Of a stretch of 64,000 bases of DNA, positions 8,884 through 17,480 are shown in pieces. The stretch spans positions 21,885 through 85,884 of the forward strand of contig MEDZ01000020.1 in the NCBI GenBank assembly GCA_001724275.1, read 5' to 3'. Each line of letters opens with the position of its first letter. Within the stretch, counting starts at the first letter, position 1. This DNA is from Gemmatimonadetes bacterium SCN 70-22 (GTDB lineage Bacteria > Gemmatimonadota > Gemmatimonadetes > Gemmatimonadales > Gemmatimonadaceae). The translations under genes were made by a program, and so were the position numbers. The notes beneath the pieces are model-generated. The model was not told where the DNA came from, did not search any database, and was given only the letters and a program-made list of their open reading frames with translations.

Positions 8884-9243
8884 GTGACCGCCCGATCCCG
8901 CTTGCCCATGCGACCCAAGCCCCGCCTCTGGCTTCGCCTGCCGCACACCGTCTACGATGCGCGGAGCCTCGCCGCCTACCTGCGAGAGTACGCCGACACC
9001 TGCAGCGGCAGGCCGGAGGACTGGCCACAGTTGATGCTTCGCGAGGCGGCCGGGCTTCTCGATGGGTGCCAACCTGCCGACGCGGACTGCATGCGGAGGG
9101 TCGTGGCGGCGCTCGATGCACTGGCCACGACGGCACCGGATGATCCCGCGTGGGGTGAACGCCGGTACTGGGACTCCGTCGCGCACGCCGTGGACCGAGT
9201 GGCAGACGCGGTCGGTCTTCTGCGGAACCGACGGGACCCGTAG
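8884..9243 (+). CDS. Hypothetical protein downstream of XRE regulator
   Basis: A GTG-initiated 119-residue, Arg/Ala/Asp-rich, predicted mostly helical protein with no signal peptide and no recognised domain. It begins 60 bases after the XRE regulator stop and runs in the same direction, so the two may form one unit. There is a small Trp/Tyr-containing core (RYWDSVAHAVDRVADAVGLL). No function can be offered. GC-rich codons resemble the surroundings, so coding status rests only on length and operon-like placement. Confidence 0.45.
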   Translation: MTARSRLPMRPKPRLWLRLPHTVYDARSLAAYLREYADTCSGRPEDWPQLMLREAAGLLDGCQPADADCMRRVVAALDALATTAPDDPAWGERRYWDSVAHAVDRVADAVGLLRNRRDP

Positions 9244-9392
9244 CAACCGGGGGCGGAGGATGGCCACCATCCGCTACGGCTCAGGCTTCGTGTCGCCGTA
9301 ATGCTCGGCAGAGTCAGGCGTCAGTACCCGAGCCCGTGAGCAGATCCGGCTGAACCACATCGGACCGCTGTGGAAATGGCCATGCGCTCCGA

Positions 9393-9914
9393 CTACGCAG
9401 AGTCGACGAGCTCCGCGATCCGCTCCGACCAGCGGCCGGAAGCGACGAGCTCGCGCCGGTGAAACCCCAAGAGCGACGCCCGGGTGGCGATGGTCAGCCC
9501 ATGGTCTACCCGGTGGATGGCGGCGAGCCCCGACGCCTCGGCGCTTGGCGGGGGATGCGCGAGCGGCGATGCGCCGGCCGTGGCGTCGCGGGAGCGCTCA
9601 TCAGCGTAGCGACGCAGGTGACGCCAGATGGCCTCGCGGAGCAGATGATACTCACCGAACAAGAGCTCCTCGGAATGCCCTTGCTCGCGACGTGATGCGC
9701 CGTGCTGTACCGCACGGTCGACGAGCTCGCGCCAGGCCGCGGCGTCGCCGCTCGCGGGCGACACCGCCGCGAAGAGTCCCGTCAGGAGTTCGGGAAGGCT
9801 GTCGAGTAGGACGGCGTCAGGGAGCGCGAGCCGCGGCTCCTCGAGCCGAAGCTGTCGCCACTCCGCGAGGATCGACGGGATGTCGTTCGTGAGGCGGGAA
9901 TAGGGATCGGTCAT
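9393..9914 (-). CDS. RsbRD N-terminal-domain-like protein
   Basis: A 173-residue soluble helical protein. The stretch SILAEWRQLRLEEPRLALPD, the LLDSLPELLTGLFAAV segment, the HGASRREQGHSEELLFGEY region and the LLREAIWRHLRRYA helix resemble the RsbRD/RsbT co-antagonist N-terminal domain found at the N-terminus of bacterial stress sensors and sensor histidine kinases. Here the domain stands alone, with no kinase, STAS or GGDEF part following. It may be a truncated sensor or a small partner protein. An upstream ATG at 9962 would add 16 residues; neither start has a clear ribosome-binding site. It is divergent from the large gene at 10164. Confidence 0.55.
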   Translation of the reverse strand: MTDPYSRLTNDIPSILAEWRQLRLEEPRLALPDAVLLDSLPELLTGLFAAVSPASGDAAAWRELVDRAVQHGASRREQGHSEELLFGEYHLLREAIWRHLRRYADERSRDATAGASPLAHPPPSAEASGLAAIHRVDHGLTIATRASLLGFHRRELVASGRWSERIAELVDSA

Positions 9915-10163
9915 GCGGTGCGGAAACGCACGCCGCGCGCCAGCCTCGGCCGTGTCGGACATCCCCTGACGCCGTGAGCGGTTTCGCATCGTGAAGTCCC
10001 GGGCGCGCCTCCGGCGAATGGCCCATGCCGAATCCCGGGTCGCCGCGGGGCCGGCGGGCGATCGGCGGTGGGGCGAGGTGGGGCGTGTGGTTGCCCTCGG
10101 AGCGCACGACCCGGCCTTGGCGGCTCTCGGGGCGGCGTTTGGGGCAGGGCTGCAGCGCAGACT

Positions 10164-12848
10164 ATGGTGGAGGATCGCCCCGCTTCCAGCGGAAATCCTC
10201 CCCAGAGTCGGTGCAGTCGCATGTTGGCCGTCGCGCAGTCGCAGGTCGCCCCCCTTGGCGAACCGGAGATTCAGGGTCGCCCCGAGTTCCTCCACAGCCC
10301 GCCTTCCGAACCGGGCGGGACCGCAAATGGGGTGGGTCGCAGGCCGCCATCCGAGCATTGGTGCGAGGCCGCGGAGGTGGCCCTCCGCTTCGCATGCACC
10401 CGCCGCCAGGCGATGGTGCGCGGCGAGGCCATCGGGGAGTGCTGGGAGGAGGCCCTGGGGGAGTCTGTCCCCGACGCTCTCGGGCGGAGTCCGAAATGGA
10501 GCCACGTGCTGCGGCCCGCTGTCGACGCGGGTCGGGTTCGCTCGTTCAAGCACCCTGAGCGCTCGATCTACTTCTTCGCGCCGGCGGACCTCCCGCAGCT
10601 GCAGCCGCCGCTGGGGCGCGGGCGACCCCGCAAGCGCGCGACCCTTGACCGCTGTTCGCTCGCTGAGCGAGCGCTGGCCGTCGCGCTGCGGCGCGCGGGC
10701 GGACAGCTCGTGCGGAGTCTCGACATCACCAGTGCGTGGGAGGAGGCGACGGGCGCCCCGCTCGGAGCGGGCGAGCACTTGCACTGGCCGCTCGTGTTCG
10801 GCCCTGCCGTCGAGGCGGGTCGCGTGCGCATCGAGCGGCGGGGCAGGCAGAACTTCTATGGCCTCGGAGAGGCGGGGGACTACGGCGCCGAGGGCGCTGA
10901 CCGGCCCCATGGCTCGCCGGTGCTGGTGCTTCGGGGCCTGGCCGCCGTAGCGGAGGCGCTGAGCCGGGCGGTCGCACGGCACCGCAGCCCGGTGACCCCG
11001 GCGACGGTGAAGGAGGAGGTGGCGCTGCACGCGGACCTGGACGCGACGCCGACGGAGGTGAGCGTGTATCTCACCACATTGGCCCGGTCGGAGCGCGCTG
11101 TACGCGTTCACCTGAACGGCAACCGCCGGCTGGTCTACTACACCACGCAAGACGGGCCCAGGCGCGTGATGCGGAACCAGCTCCGCGGCCACGACCGGAT
11201 GTTCGTGATCGTGGAGCAGCTCTGGCGTGAGGCTGAGGGCCGCCCCTTCTCGGCGACGGCACTCAAGCGCTTTGCCAAGGGGAGGCTGAACCCGGCACCG
11301 TCGTCGGACAAGTGGTCGACGGCGCTCCAGTATTGGATGAACCAGGGGCTGCTGGTGGCCGCCGAGGGCGAGGAGCGCTTCCGCCGGGCGCGGTACGCCG
11401 TCGCCGCGGACTGGAACGCCCTGACGCCGGCGGTACGGGCGGAGCGGCTCTCCGACGTCCATGGCCGGGACACCCGGGTGTCAGACGAAGCGGAGCGATT
11501 CCCCGGCGGTGCGCTCGCCAGCGCGCCGCTGGTGGACGTGGCCTTTCTGAGCATGACCAAGGACGTCCAGGCGCTCATCGGGCTGGCCCGGGTCCGACGT
11601 AGTGAGGCCGAGGGCGACGTGGCGCGCCGCGCGGTGCTCGACCAGCGGCCCGTCCGGGTCAAGGACATCTGGGACGCCGGGGAACTGCGGGCGGGGCTTC
11701 GTCCGCGCAGCCAGGCCACGCTCCGCGACGTGCTGCATGGCGGCTCCTGCCGGACGCCCAAGCGCTTCGCGCCGTACGGCGTCGCCGACGGCACCGCCTG
11801 GTACACCGTGGAGCCGAGCGCGCCCGCCTGGCGCTTCATCCAGCACCGGCAAGCTCTGGAGGAGGCCCGGCGAGCCATGCTCCCGTACCTCTTCCATCAG
11901 CTGCGGCGCGCCCTGCTTGCGGCCCCGGGACAGGAGCTGACGCTGTCCCCGGCAATGCTCGAGTCGCGCGCTCGGGCGTTCACGACGCACGCCCAGGCAC
12001 ACCTCCATGCGGTGCGTGCGACGCGTCTCGCCGCTCCGCTGCTCGAGGAGGAGCAGGCGGCGAGCCTGGCCCGGGAGCTCGAGGTAGAACGGATGATCGC
12101 CTGGGTCAGTAACTTCCTGCCGGCGGCCTCCTGCGGCCCGTGCCCGGTCCCGGGCCCTGCGGCACTGCATCGGCCGCACGACTTGGTCACCAGAACCCAG
12201 GCGGTCGCGGAGTTGAGTGGCCTCCACGGCGTGGAGCCCAAGCGGTCCGCGAGCATGGTGTCACGCTTCAAGAACATCAGGATGATGTTCCTGCCCCCCG
12301 CCGCGCTGGAGACGCGTGTCGACGGGCTCGCGCCGGACTATGACCCGGCGGCGACCGACCACCGTAGCGCGTGGCAGCTGATGCTGGAGCGCGTCGACGT
12401 GGCCCGCGCCGCCATCTGCTGGTGGGGGACCGGGCACCTGGCGGTCCTGGCGTCGCGCGGAGGGTACGCCTTGGGAGAGCTGCGGGAGGAGGAACCCTTC
12501 ACCGCCAGCCTGGGCAACCCGGATCTCGTGTCCTCGCATCTGGCGGCCGCGTGCGCGCTGGCCATGTTGGACACCCCGGTGGCCCGAGAGGCGCTGGTCG
12601 GCTACCTGACCCGCGGGATCGAGGGGGGACCGGCACGCGGGGTGAGTCACGCAGCACTTGCCGCGGCGGCGATAGGGCTGGCGCCGCGGCCGTTCGGGGG
12701 GCTGGCCAAGAGCCTGGCCCAGGAGGAGCGGGAAGCACTTCGGGGGGCGGAGGCGCACGCTCGGGCGGAGGCGGCAAGGCATGCGGCGGGGCTCGTGCTG
12801 CGAGCGTGGGGTGGCGGGTGGGCAGGGAGGAGGCGGTTGGCGCTGTAG
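10164..12848 (+). CDS. Large unrecognised protein with repeated winged-helix-like modules
   Basis: A protein of about 894 residues that I do not recognise. The first part has two copies of a module of about 75 residues: a helical WEEA(L/T)G segment, then LRPAVDAGRVRSF...IYFFAP in copy 1 and VFGPAVEAGRVRIE...NFYGL in copy 2. The helix-then-two-strands pattern recalls a winged helix. A third helical/wing-like region follows (VTPATVKEEVALHADLD ... RRLVYYTT). The middle is Arg/Ala-rich with alternating helices. The last 150 residues (HLAAACALAMLDTPVAREAL and on) look like HEAT-type helical repeats. No signal peptide or membrane helix is seen. The start is uncertain (10068, 10164 and 10221 are in frame; none has a good Shine-Dalgarno). 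It sits at the edge of the CBASS locus. Confidence 0.6.
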   Translation: MVEDRPASSGNPPQSRCSRMLAVAQSQVAPLGEPEIQGRPEFLHSPPSEPGGTANGVGRRPPSEHWCEAAEVALRFACTRRQAMVRGEAIGECWEEALGESVPDALGRSPKWSHVLRPAVDAGRVRSFKHPERSIYFFAPADLPQLQPPLGRGRPRKRATLDRCSLAERALAVALRRAGGQLVRSLDITSAWEEATGAPLGAGEHLHWPLVFGPAVEAGRVRIERRGRQNFYGLGEAGDYGAEGADRPHGSPVLVLRGLAAVAEALSRAVARHRSPVTPATVKEEVALHADLDATPTEVSVYLTTLARSERAVRVHLNGNRRLVYYTTQDGPRRVMRNQLRGHDRMFVIVEQLWREAEGRPFSATALKRFAKGRLNPAPSSDKWSTALQYWMNQGLLVAAEGEERFRRARYAVAADWNALTPAVRAERLSDVHGRDTRVSDEAERFPGGALASAPLVDVAFLSMTKDVQALIGLARVRRSEAEGDVARRAVLDQRPVRVKDIWDAGELRAGLRPRSQATLRDVLHGGSCRTPKRFAPYGVADGTAWYTVEPSAPAWRFIQHRQALEEARRAMLPYLFHQLRRALLAAPGQELTLSPAMLESRARAFTTHAQAHLHAVRATRLAAPLLEEEQAASLARELEVERMIAWVSNFLPAASCGPCPVPGPAALHRPHDLVTRTQAVAELSGLHGVEPKRSASMVSRFKNIRMMFLPPAALETRVDGLAPDYDPAATDHRSAWQLMLERVDVARAAICWWGTGHLAVLASRGGYALGELREEEPFTASLGNPDLVSSHLAAACALAMLDTPVAREALVGYLTRGIEGGPARGVSHAALAAAAIGLAPRPFGGLAKSLAQEEREALRGAEAHARAEAARHAAGLVLRAWGGGWAGRRRLAL

Positions 12849-13145
12849 AGCGGGCCCCCGCCGAGGGATCCCGGTAGTCGAGCCGCGTGTGGTCACGCCG
12901 GGCGCAGTGATCCTGCGCGTGTGAAGTCTTTCTGGCTATTGTCCTTGTCGGCAGCATGACAAGATGGCGGGGCGGCAAAGTGGCCGCTCCCGCCATTGCT
13001 TCGCGACAGCGCGCGCTTGTGCTGAGCGGCGCCGGATGCGCAGTTCTTGAGGCACTTGGTTAGCCCACGGTCCGCGGGAATGAACGCGTCGTGTGCCACA
13101 GCGACGCGACCCGCCTTCCAGAGCCCCCGTGTCTCCGAGAAGGCG
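12849..13145. other. Intergenic stretch before CBASS operon
   Basis: About 300 bases between the convergent ends of the large protein and the CBASS operon. Short open frames on both strands look like chance. No terminator with a T-run and no RNA gene were recognised. Confidence 0.5.
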
Positions 13146-13565
13146 TCAGCGGTGCTGACCCAGATGTTGGAACTGGATGAACTTCGCCTTGGTGCCACGG
13201 ACGGCGTTGAGGCGCTTCAGGAGGTCGGCCGGGCCAAAGAGCACGAAGTCAGTGCTCTGCGCGTTGAACCCCTGCAGCACGAGCACGCAGTAGTCGGCGG
13301 GCCACGCCAGCAGCTCCTCTCGGTTGAAGGTCCACCATCCGCATGCGCGGAGCTTGGATCGGAAGCCCGGGGGCATGTGCGTGACGAGGAAGTCCTTCGA
13401 GAACTTCACCTGCAACGACAGGGTGCGCCGGGCGGCGCGGTCCGTCACGAGCAGGCCCACCTCCGTGTCCTTCCCGGGGAGCCAGATCGCCAGGTCCGGG
13501 TAGTGCTGTTCGAGGTACGAGCCGACGAGGTACTCGCCAGCGTGGAGCGTGAAGATGGGGCGCAC
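13146..13565 (-). CDS. Small Mrr-like (PD-(D/E)XK) nuclease-like protein, fourth gene of CBASS operon
   Basis: A 139-residue protein with an N-terminal helix containing HAGEYLVGSYLEQ, then GKDTEVGLLVTD and, about 19 residues after the Asp, SLQVKFS. This E / D...QxK spacing is the pattern of Mrr-like PD-(D/E)XK nucleases, in which the last acidic residue is replaced by Gln. GTG at 13565 is used because it lies eight bases after the stop of the E2-like gene on the same strand; upstream codons in this frame overlap that gene. It is the last gene of the CBASS transcription unit and might be a second effector or a regulatory nuclease. The fold is inferred by eye; a structure prediction would be decisive. 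Confidence 0.55.
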   Translation of the reverse strand: MRPIFTLHAGEYLVGSYLEQHYPDLAIWLPGKDTEVGLLVTDRAARRTLSLQVKFSKDFLVTHMPPGFRSKLRACGWWTFNREELLAWPADYCVLVLQGFNAQSTDFVLFGPADLLKRLNAVRGTKAKFIQFQHLGQHR

Positions 13566-13573
13566 GCGCCAAC

Positions 13574-14287
13574 CTACGCGCTCTGCCGCGCGCGATTCAT
13601 TCGACCCCGGCGTGGCAGCGGACCTCCCTGCTGCCACGCGAGGAGCTTCCATTCTGCACGGCACACGAGTCGACCGAGTCGGCGTCGCGCCTCGTGCACG
13701 GCAGCCGCGTGGCATCGCCCCACGCGGACCCCGCTGCGGCAGGGGCACCGGCGCTTGTTGGCGTGTCGCCGCTTCAACGATGCCAGCCGCAGGAACTCCT
13801 CGGCGTTCGTGCCAGGCGGCAGACGAAAGAGTCGACGGACATCGTCCTCGAGTCCCGCTGCACCGTGGGCGAGTTCGCCGAACGGCATCCGGTCGAAGCG
13901 TACGAAGTAAGCGTGGCTGTAGAGGTACGGCACGACGACGCGGTCGATGAACCCACCGATCGTCGGTTCCTCCTCGATCGCGAACCGGAGGGCGATTGGG
14001 GACCCAAGACAGAGGGTGGTGTCCGGGTTCCGGTGGAACGTCGGGGGCACGCGGCCCTTCGTCTCGAAGACCCGCGGGAGCGCGCGGGGGAAGCCGCGGG
14101 GCACCTCGATCTTCACCGCGTAGTGCTCGTCGATGACCACATCGTCCGGCCCGACGCGGTGACACCGTAGATCGCCCTCGATCACGACGTCCGACGACGC
14201 AGATGGAGTCAGGGACAGTCCGGGCTGGCGGGACAGCGCCTCCGCTAGCTGCCATGCGACGGGGATAGCGGAGCCGCCGCTGCGCAT
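13574..14287 (-). CDS. CBASS E2-like ubiquitin-conjugating protein with SEC-C tail (E2-only Cap2 type)
   Basis: A 237-residue protein. Residues about 25-130 fit an E2/UBC-like fold: HYAVKIEVPRGFPRALPRVF corresponds to the central strands and the Pro-rich turn, and HRNPDTTLCLG supplies the candidate catalytic Cys93. Near the C-terminus, CPCRSGVRVGRCHA (Cys181, Cys183, Cys192, His193) is a SEC-C-like zinc motif. It begins four bases after the CD-NTase stop. In type II CBASS the E2 domain, with or without E1, conjugates the C-terminus of the cyclase to a target and primes it. No E1 or JAB gene is in this operon, which makes it a short, E2-only variant. Confidence 0.78.
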   Translation of the reverse strand: MRSGGSAIPVAWQLAEALSRQPGLSLTPSASSDVVIEGDLRCHRVGPDDVVIDEHYAVKIEVPRGFPRALPRVFETKGRVPPTFHRNPDTTLCLGSPIALRFAIEEEPTIGGFIDRVVVPYLYSHAYFVRFDRMPFGELAHGAAGLEDDVRRLFRLPPGTNAEEFLRLASLKRRHANKRRCPCRSGVRVGRCHAAAVHEARRRLGRLVCRAEWKLLAWQQGGPLPRRGRMNRARQSA

Positions 14288-14291
14288 GCGG

Positions 14292-15485
14292 CTAGTACGT
14301 CGAACGGTCCCGAGGAGTGCTCTGCCACGGCCGCGGCGCGCCGTCGATACGCGCAGGTGCGGCCGCGGCGACGATCGCGGGCGCTGCCGCGGCGGATGCC
14401 GCACGGTTCGTGAGTCGACGCTGCTGATCCTCCGACAGCCTGATGGCAAAGCGCCGCTGCACCAGGTCCGGGCTCAACGCCTGCTGCGAGAAGTAGCGCA
14501 CGTCCGTCCGCACCTGCTCGACCCACCGCCAGAAGTTGTCCTCGAGTGCCGGCTGCAGCCGCCACTTGTCCGCGTAGTCCTCCGCGGGGTGCGTCGGGTT
14601 CGGGACGCGGGGGACCGAAGCCCGCACGTACTGCCCCATGCGCTCGACGATCCCGGCAAGCGCCTGGCCGAGGTCCTGCTCCCCCTCGTACGCCTGGGCG
14701 GCCAGGTTCGTGATGATCATGGAGATCGGCGCTAACGATGGCGCGTTCTGGAACATCACGTCGCGGTGGCGCTTCAGGATCTGGACGGCCCGCTGGAGGG
14801 GCGTGCGCCACTCGTACGGGGGCACCTCCTCGACCGACGCCTGCGCGCTCCGGCCCGTCGCCCCAGCGCGTCCCAGCGCGGCCCGGGCTTCGAACCACCG
14901 GGCGAAGCCGCTCGGGTTGCTCGTCAGCCACTCGGCCCCAACAACGTTGTACTGCGGGTGACGGTCGTCGGTGATGGCGACCGCGCGCAGCGCCCAGCGC
15001 TCATCGACGCCGAGGCGTCGGAGCTGGAGCACGGCAGCCTCCGCCGCGGGCACGCTGGGCAGCGAGTCGAGGTGGAACGCGACCTCGTCACGGTACTTGA
15101 GCCGCCAGCACCGATGCTTCTCGTCGAGCGCCTGCATCCCGTGGGCGCGAGCGTAGGCGGCGAGCTCCACGCCGAGGCGGCGCTTCAACTCGAACTGGGA
15201 GAGGTCCTGCGTACCGAGGCGCCTCAGCGTCACCACTTGGTCCAGATCGTAGGTCGCCCCTTCCACCAACGGCTTGATCACCGTCCCGAACCGGAAGGAC
15301 CCCTGCGGGCGGACGCTGGGCTCGTAGCGCGCGAGAGACGACTCGGGGCGGCAGAGCCACTCGCCCAGCGACGTGTGACGGTCCGTCGCCCGCTCGTACA
15401 GCGAGGGCGCGACGTCGAGTTCGTCGGCGAGGGTGGTCCACAGCGGCGTACTGCTGGGCGACGGCGTCAGGGCGGCGGCGGTCAT
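14292..15485 (-). CDS. CBASS CD-NTase (cGAS/DncV-like nucleotidyltransferase)
   Basis: A 397-residue nucleotidyltransferase of the OAS/cGAS superfamily. The signature GS motif is Gly62-Ser63 in QGSFRFGTVIK, the metal-binding pair is Asp80/Asp82 in YDLDQVV, and the third carboxylate is Asp140 in AFHLDSLPS. The second half is the helical lobe. It makes cyclic di- or trinucleotide second messengers on phage infection; clade and product cannot be told from sequence by eye. The ATG overlaps the upstream effector stop as ATGA, showing translational coupling. The C-terminal 50 residues are Ala/Pro/Arg-rich and do not end in Gly, so if the E2 conjugates this enzyme the attachment residue is not the usual glycine. 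Confidence 0.9.
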   Translation of the reverse strand: MTAAALTPSPSSTPLWTTLADELDVAPSLYERATDRHTSLGEWLCRPESSLARYEPSVRPQGSFRFGTVIKPLVEGATYDLDQVVTLRRLGTQDLSQFELKRRLGVELAAYARAHGMQALDEKHRCWRLKYRDEVAFHLDSLPSVPAAEAAVLQLRRLGVDERWALRAVAITDDRHPQYNVVGAEWLTSNPSGFARWFEARAALGRAGATGRSAQASVEEVPPYEWRTPLQRAVQILKRHRDVMFQNAPSLAPISMIITNLAAQAYEGEQDLGQALAGIVERMGQYVRASVPRVPNPTHPAEDYADKWRLQPALEDNFWRWVEQVRTDVRYFSQQALSPDLVQRRFAIRLSEDQQRRLTNRAASAAAAPAIVAAAAPARIDGAPRPWQSTPRDRSTY

Positions 15486-16720
15486 GGACTGGGCTCCGCG
15501 TTGAGGGTGAACGCGGGGACGAAACCTCCGCGCGACTGCTGCTCGTCGTACACGACCCAAGGCGCGTCGGCTTTGGGCATACGTGCGCGCCCGAGCTCAA
15601 TGGCCAGCGACACCGGCAACGCGGGGAACACGTGGATGGGCGTCGTGTGACCGTGCTGCGCCTTCATCCGGTCGAGGACCGTCCTCATCTCCCTCCGAAA
15701 GGCGCTCAGCATCCCGCGGGCCTTCACGAGGTCGTTGTGGGGCTCGGCGACTGTGATGGTCCACACAGCCGCATCGTCACCAAGGACTCTCGCGATGCGG
15801 TCGCGCGTGACCGTGGCGCTGACCGCCAGGACTAGAGCGGGAGTGCTGCCTGAACGTGCGGGCCTGGAAACCTCGAAGGCCACCGCAGCCCCCTCTGCTG
15901 GCCATGCCCATCCTGGCGGTTCACGGTGACGCTGGAACGTGTCGGCCGGCGTGATGTCCCCGAGCAGGACCCCCAGGTGGATGAGCAGGGGCTGCGGCGC
16001 GAGGGCGAACACCGACAGGTGCGAGATGTCGCCTCGCTCGATCGGCGTCCGCACCTGACGCTCGAACTGATATTCGAGTTCACGGCGCTGCTCCGACCAG
16101 AACGCGTCATCATGGTCCCGTTGCGAGCCGCCGCGCGTGCCGAGCTCGATGAGCGTCGCAGAGGCGGGCAGCCGGGTCGGGAACAGCGCCGCCGCGGCGT
16201 CATCGAAGCTGGGCAGCGCCTGGTGCGCGCCGATGAACGTGCCGTAGGTCAGCACGTGGCTCGACAGGTTCGGGGCGATGCCGGTCGCGATTTCGATGCG
16301 CTGCTCGTGCCGGCGCTTCATCTCCATGAGCACGGCGGCCGTGTACCGCTCCGGCCCGTCGCCCTTGTCGATGTTGACGTGGCAGTCGTGGCAGACGAGA
16401 AGCAGGTTCTCGACGTCGTTGAGCAGCTTCGCCGGCCAGGCGCTATCGGCTCGCGGTCCACCACGGCTGAACGCGTAGATGTGCGCCTTCTCCGCGATGT
16501 TGCGCGTCGCCTGCGTCGCCGGGACCCGCGACAGGATGCGGTTGCAGTTGTCGAACTGGCAGCGGCCTGCGGCCCGGCCCCACAGCAGATTCTGCACTGC
16601 CGGGCGGAGGTCGCGAGTCAGAACCTGGATGACGTCCTTCGCCCGCGCCCGCCCAGAGCGGGCAGCCGTTCCCCTCTTTCGCGTATCGCCTGGCTCGGGC
16701 CGTCGCGGTGTGGTTGGCAT
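15482..16720 (-). CDS. CBASS effector Cap5-like: HNH nuclease fused to SAVED domain
   Basis: A 412-residue effector, first gene of the CBASS operon. Residues about 45-125 are a treble-clef HNH nuclease: Cys54 and Cys59 (GRCQFDNCN), EKAHIYAFSRGGPR with His80, then NDVENLLLVCHDCHVNID carrying Asn105, Cys110, Cys113 and His114. Residues about 190-410 match a SAVED ligand-binding domain, including PALVLAVSATVTRD, the VWTITVAEPHNDLVK region and a terminal IHVFPALPVSLAIELGRARM block. SAVED binds the cyclic nucleotide made by the neighbouring CD-NTase, and HNH then cuts DNA, killing the infected cell. The ATG at 16720 is preferred over upstream Met codons because the upstream residues are low-complexity and lie in the presumed promoter. 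Confidence 0.9.
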   Translation of the reverse strand: MPTTPRRPEPGDTRKRGTAARSGRARAKDVIQVLTRDLRPAVQNLLWGRAAGRCQFDNCNRILSRVPATQATRNIAEKAHIYAFSRGGPRADSAWPAKLLNDVENLLLVCHDCHVNIDKGDGPERYTAAVLMEMKRRHEQRIEIATGIAPNLSSHVLTYGTFIGAHQALPSFDDAAAALFPTRLPASATLIELGTRGGSQRDHDDAFWSEQRRELEYQFERQVRTPIERGDISHLSVFALAPQPLLIHLGVLLGDITPADTFQRHREPPGWAWPAEGAAVAFEVSRPARSGSTPALVLAVSATVTRDRIARVLGDDAAVWTITVAEPHNDLVKARGMLSAFRREMRTVLDRMKAQHGHTTPIHVFPALPVSLAIELGRARMPKADAPWVVYDEQQSRGGFVPAFTLNAEPSP

Positions 16721-17186
16721 AGGGTGCCGGGTGTCATCGGGCCTAGCCGACTTGGCGTTGCGGGCGGCCAGGAGGGCGAAGAAACCCCGTAGGAAGTCTA
16801 CCACGTGCACGTGCTTCGGAGCAAGTCGCTGGAGCCGAGACGGGGCCGGCGTGTGACCGCGGGCCAGTGGTTATTCCGTACGCCCGCGGGCCGCCGGCGC
16901 GGGGCCTGTGCCTTGTTCGGCTACGGTCGGGGCCATGTGGCATTCTCGGCGGAGATGCTACACGGCCCCGGCACTGCGTACGTGGCTAGGCAAGTTTCGT
17001 CGTTGAGGTTCCCGCGGTTGCGTGTCCGCGCCAGCGCTCGGGGATCCGTCGGCATCGACTGCCGTAGCGTGGAGCGGGCAAGGCGCTCCGGGACTGTCCG
17101 GCAGGCGATACGCGGGCGCGACATCGGCCGGAACACGGCCGCGAAGAACGCAGGCACCCCCCCGCCAGGGCCGCCGCCCGCAAGAG
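16721..17186. promoter_or_regulatory. CBASS upstream region with CACGTGCACGTG palindrome
   Basis: About 470 bases with no convincing gene. It must hold the promoter of the leftward CBASS operon. The perfect 12-base palindrome CACGTGCACGTG at 16802-16813, about 80 bases upstream of the effector ATG, is a candidate operator. No CapW or CapH gene lies immediately next to it; the closest HTH regulator is the pair at 18081-19063. Confidence 0.35.
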
Positions 17187-17480
17187 TTACCCGGATGGTC
17201 GGTCCCGGCCCCTCAGCAATGTCCGGAACCGGATGCCCCAGCGCGAGCGCTCGGCGAGCCGGAGTTTGGACAGCGCGTGCGCCAAGCTCGCGTACCGTGG
17301 TGCGGACGGATGGGTGATGATGTTCCCGGTCTGGGTGCCGCCCACGAAGCCCTCGGGCGACGTGACCGTGACGCGGTCGCCGATGTGCTCGACCGTCGCG
17401 GGTTCGGCGACTTGACAGTCACCGTGTACAATGCCGTTCCCAATCGCGTCGCGGAGGGCGCGTTGCGGGTTGGCCCGCAC
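17187..17480 (-). pseudogene. Fragment of AlbA_2/RecG-like ATP-binding protein
   Basis: About 97 codons on the minus strand read NPQRALRDAIGNGIVHGD, then VEHIGDRVTVTSPEGFVGG and later LAHALSKLRLAERSRWGIRF. This is the GHKL-type C-terminal ATP-binding module of Schlafen/AlbA_2 proteins annotated as ATP-dependent DNA helicase-related (EALVNAIVHRDY ... I.I..DRIEI.SPG.LP.G...). The AlbA_2 N-terminal domain is not found intact upstream; only frame-shifted hints occur to about 17600. A truncated, non-functional remnant is the simplest reading. Such genes are common in bacterial accessory regions. Confidence 0.6.

Noticed and set aside
7567..9270. A 567-codon minus-strand frame covering 7567-9270
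   Set aside because: Only short pieces of it (peptidoglycan-binding repeat, nadE end) are protein-like, and they belong to two separate frameshifted relics; the rest is chance open frame opposite the XRE gene and its neighbour.
14766..15650. Plus-strand open frame of 294 codons opposite the CD-NTase
   Set aside because: Antisense shadow of a gene with clear GS and DxD motifs.
16805..17317. A possible plus-strand gene of about 170 codons upstream of the CBASS operon
   Set aside because: Arg/Gly/Ala-rich, no recognisable motif, and it overlaps the presumed CBASS promoter and the AlbA-like fragment.
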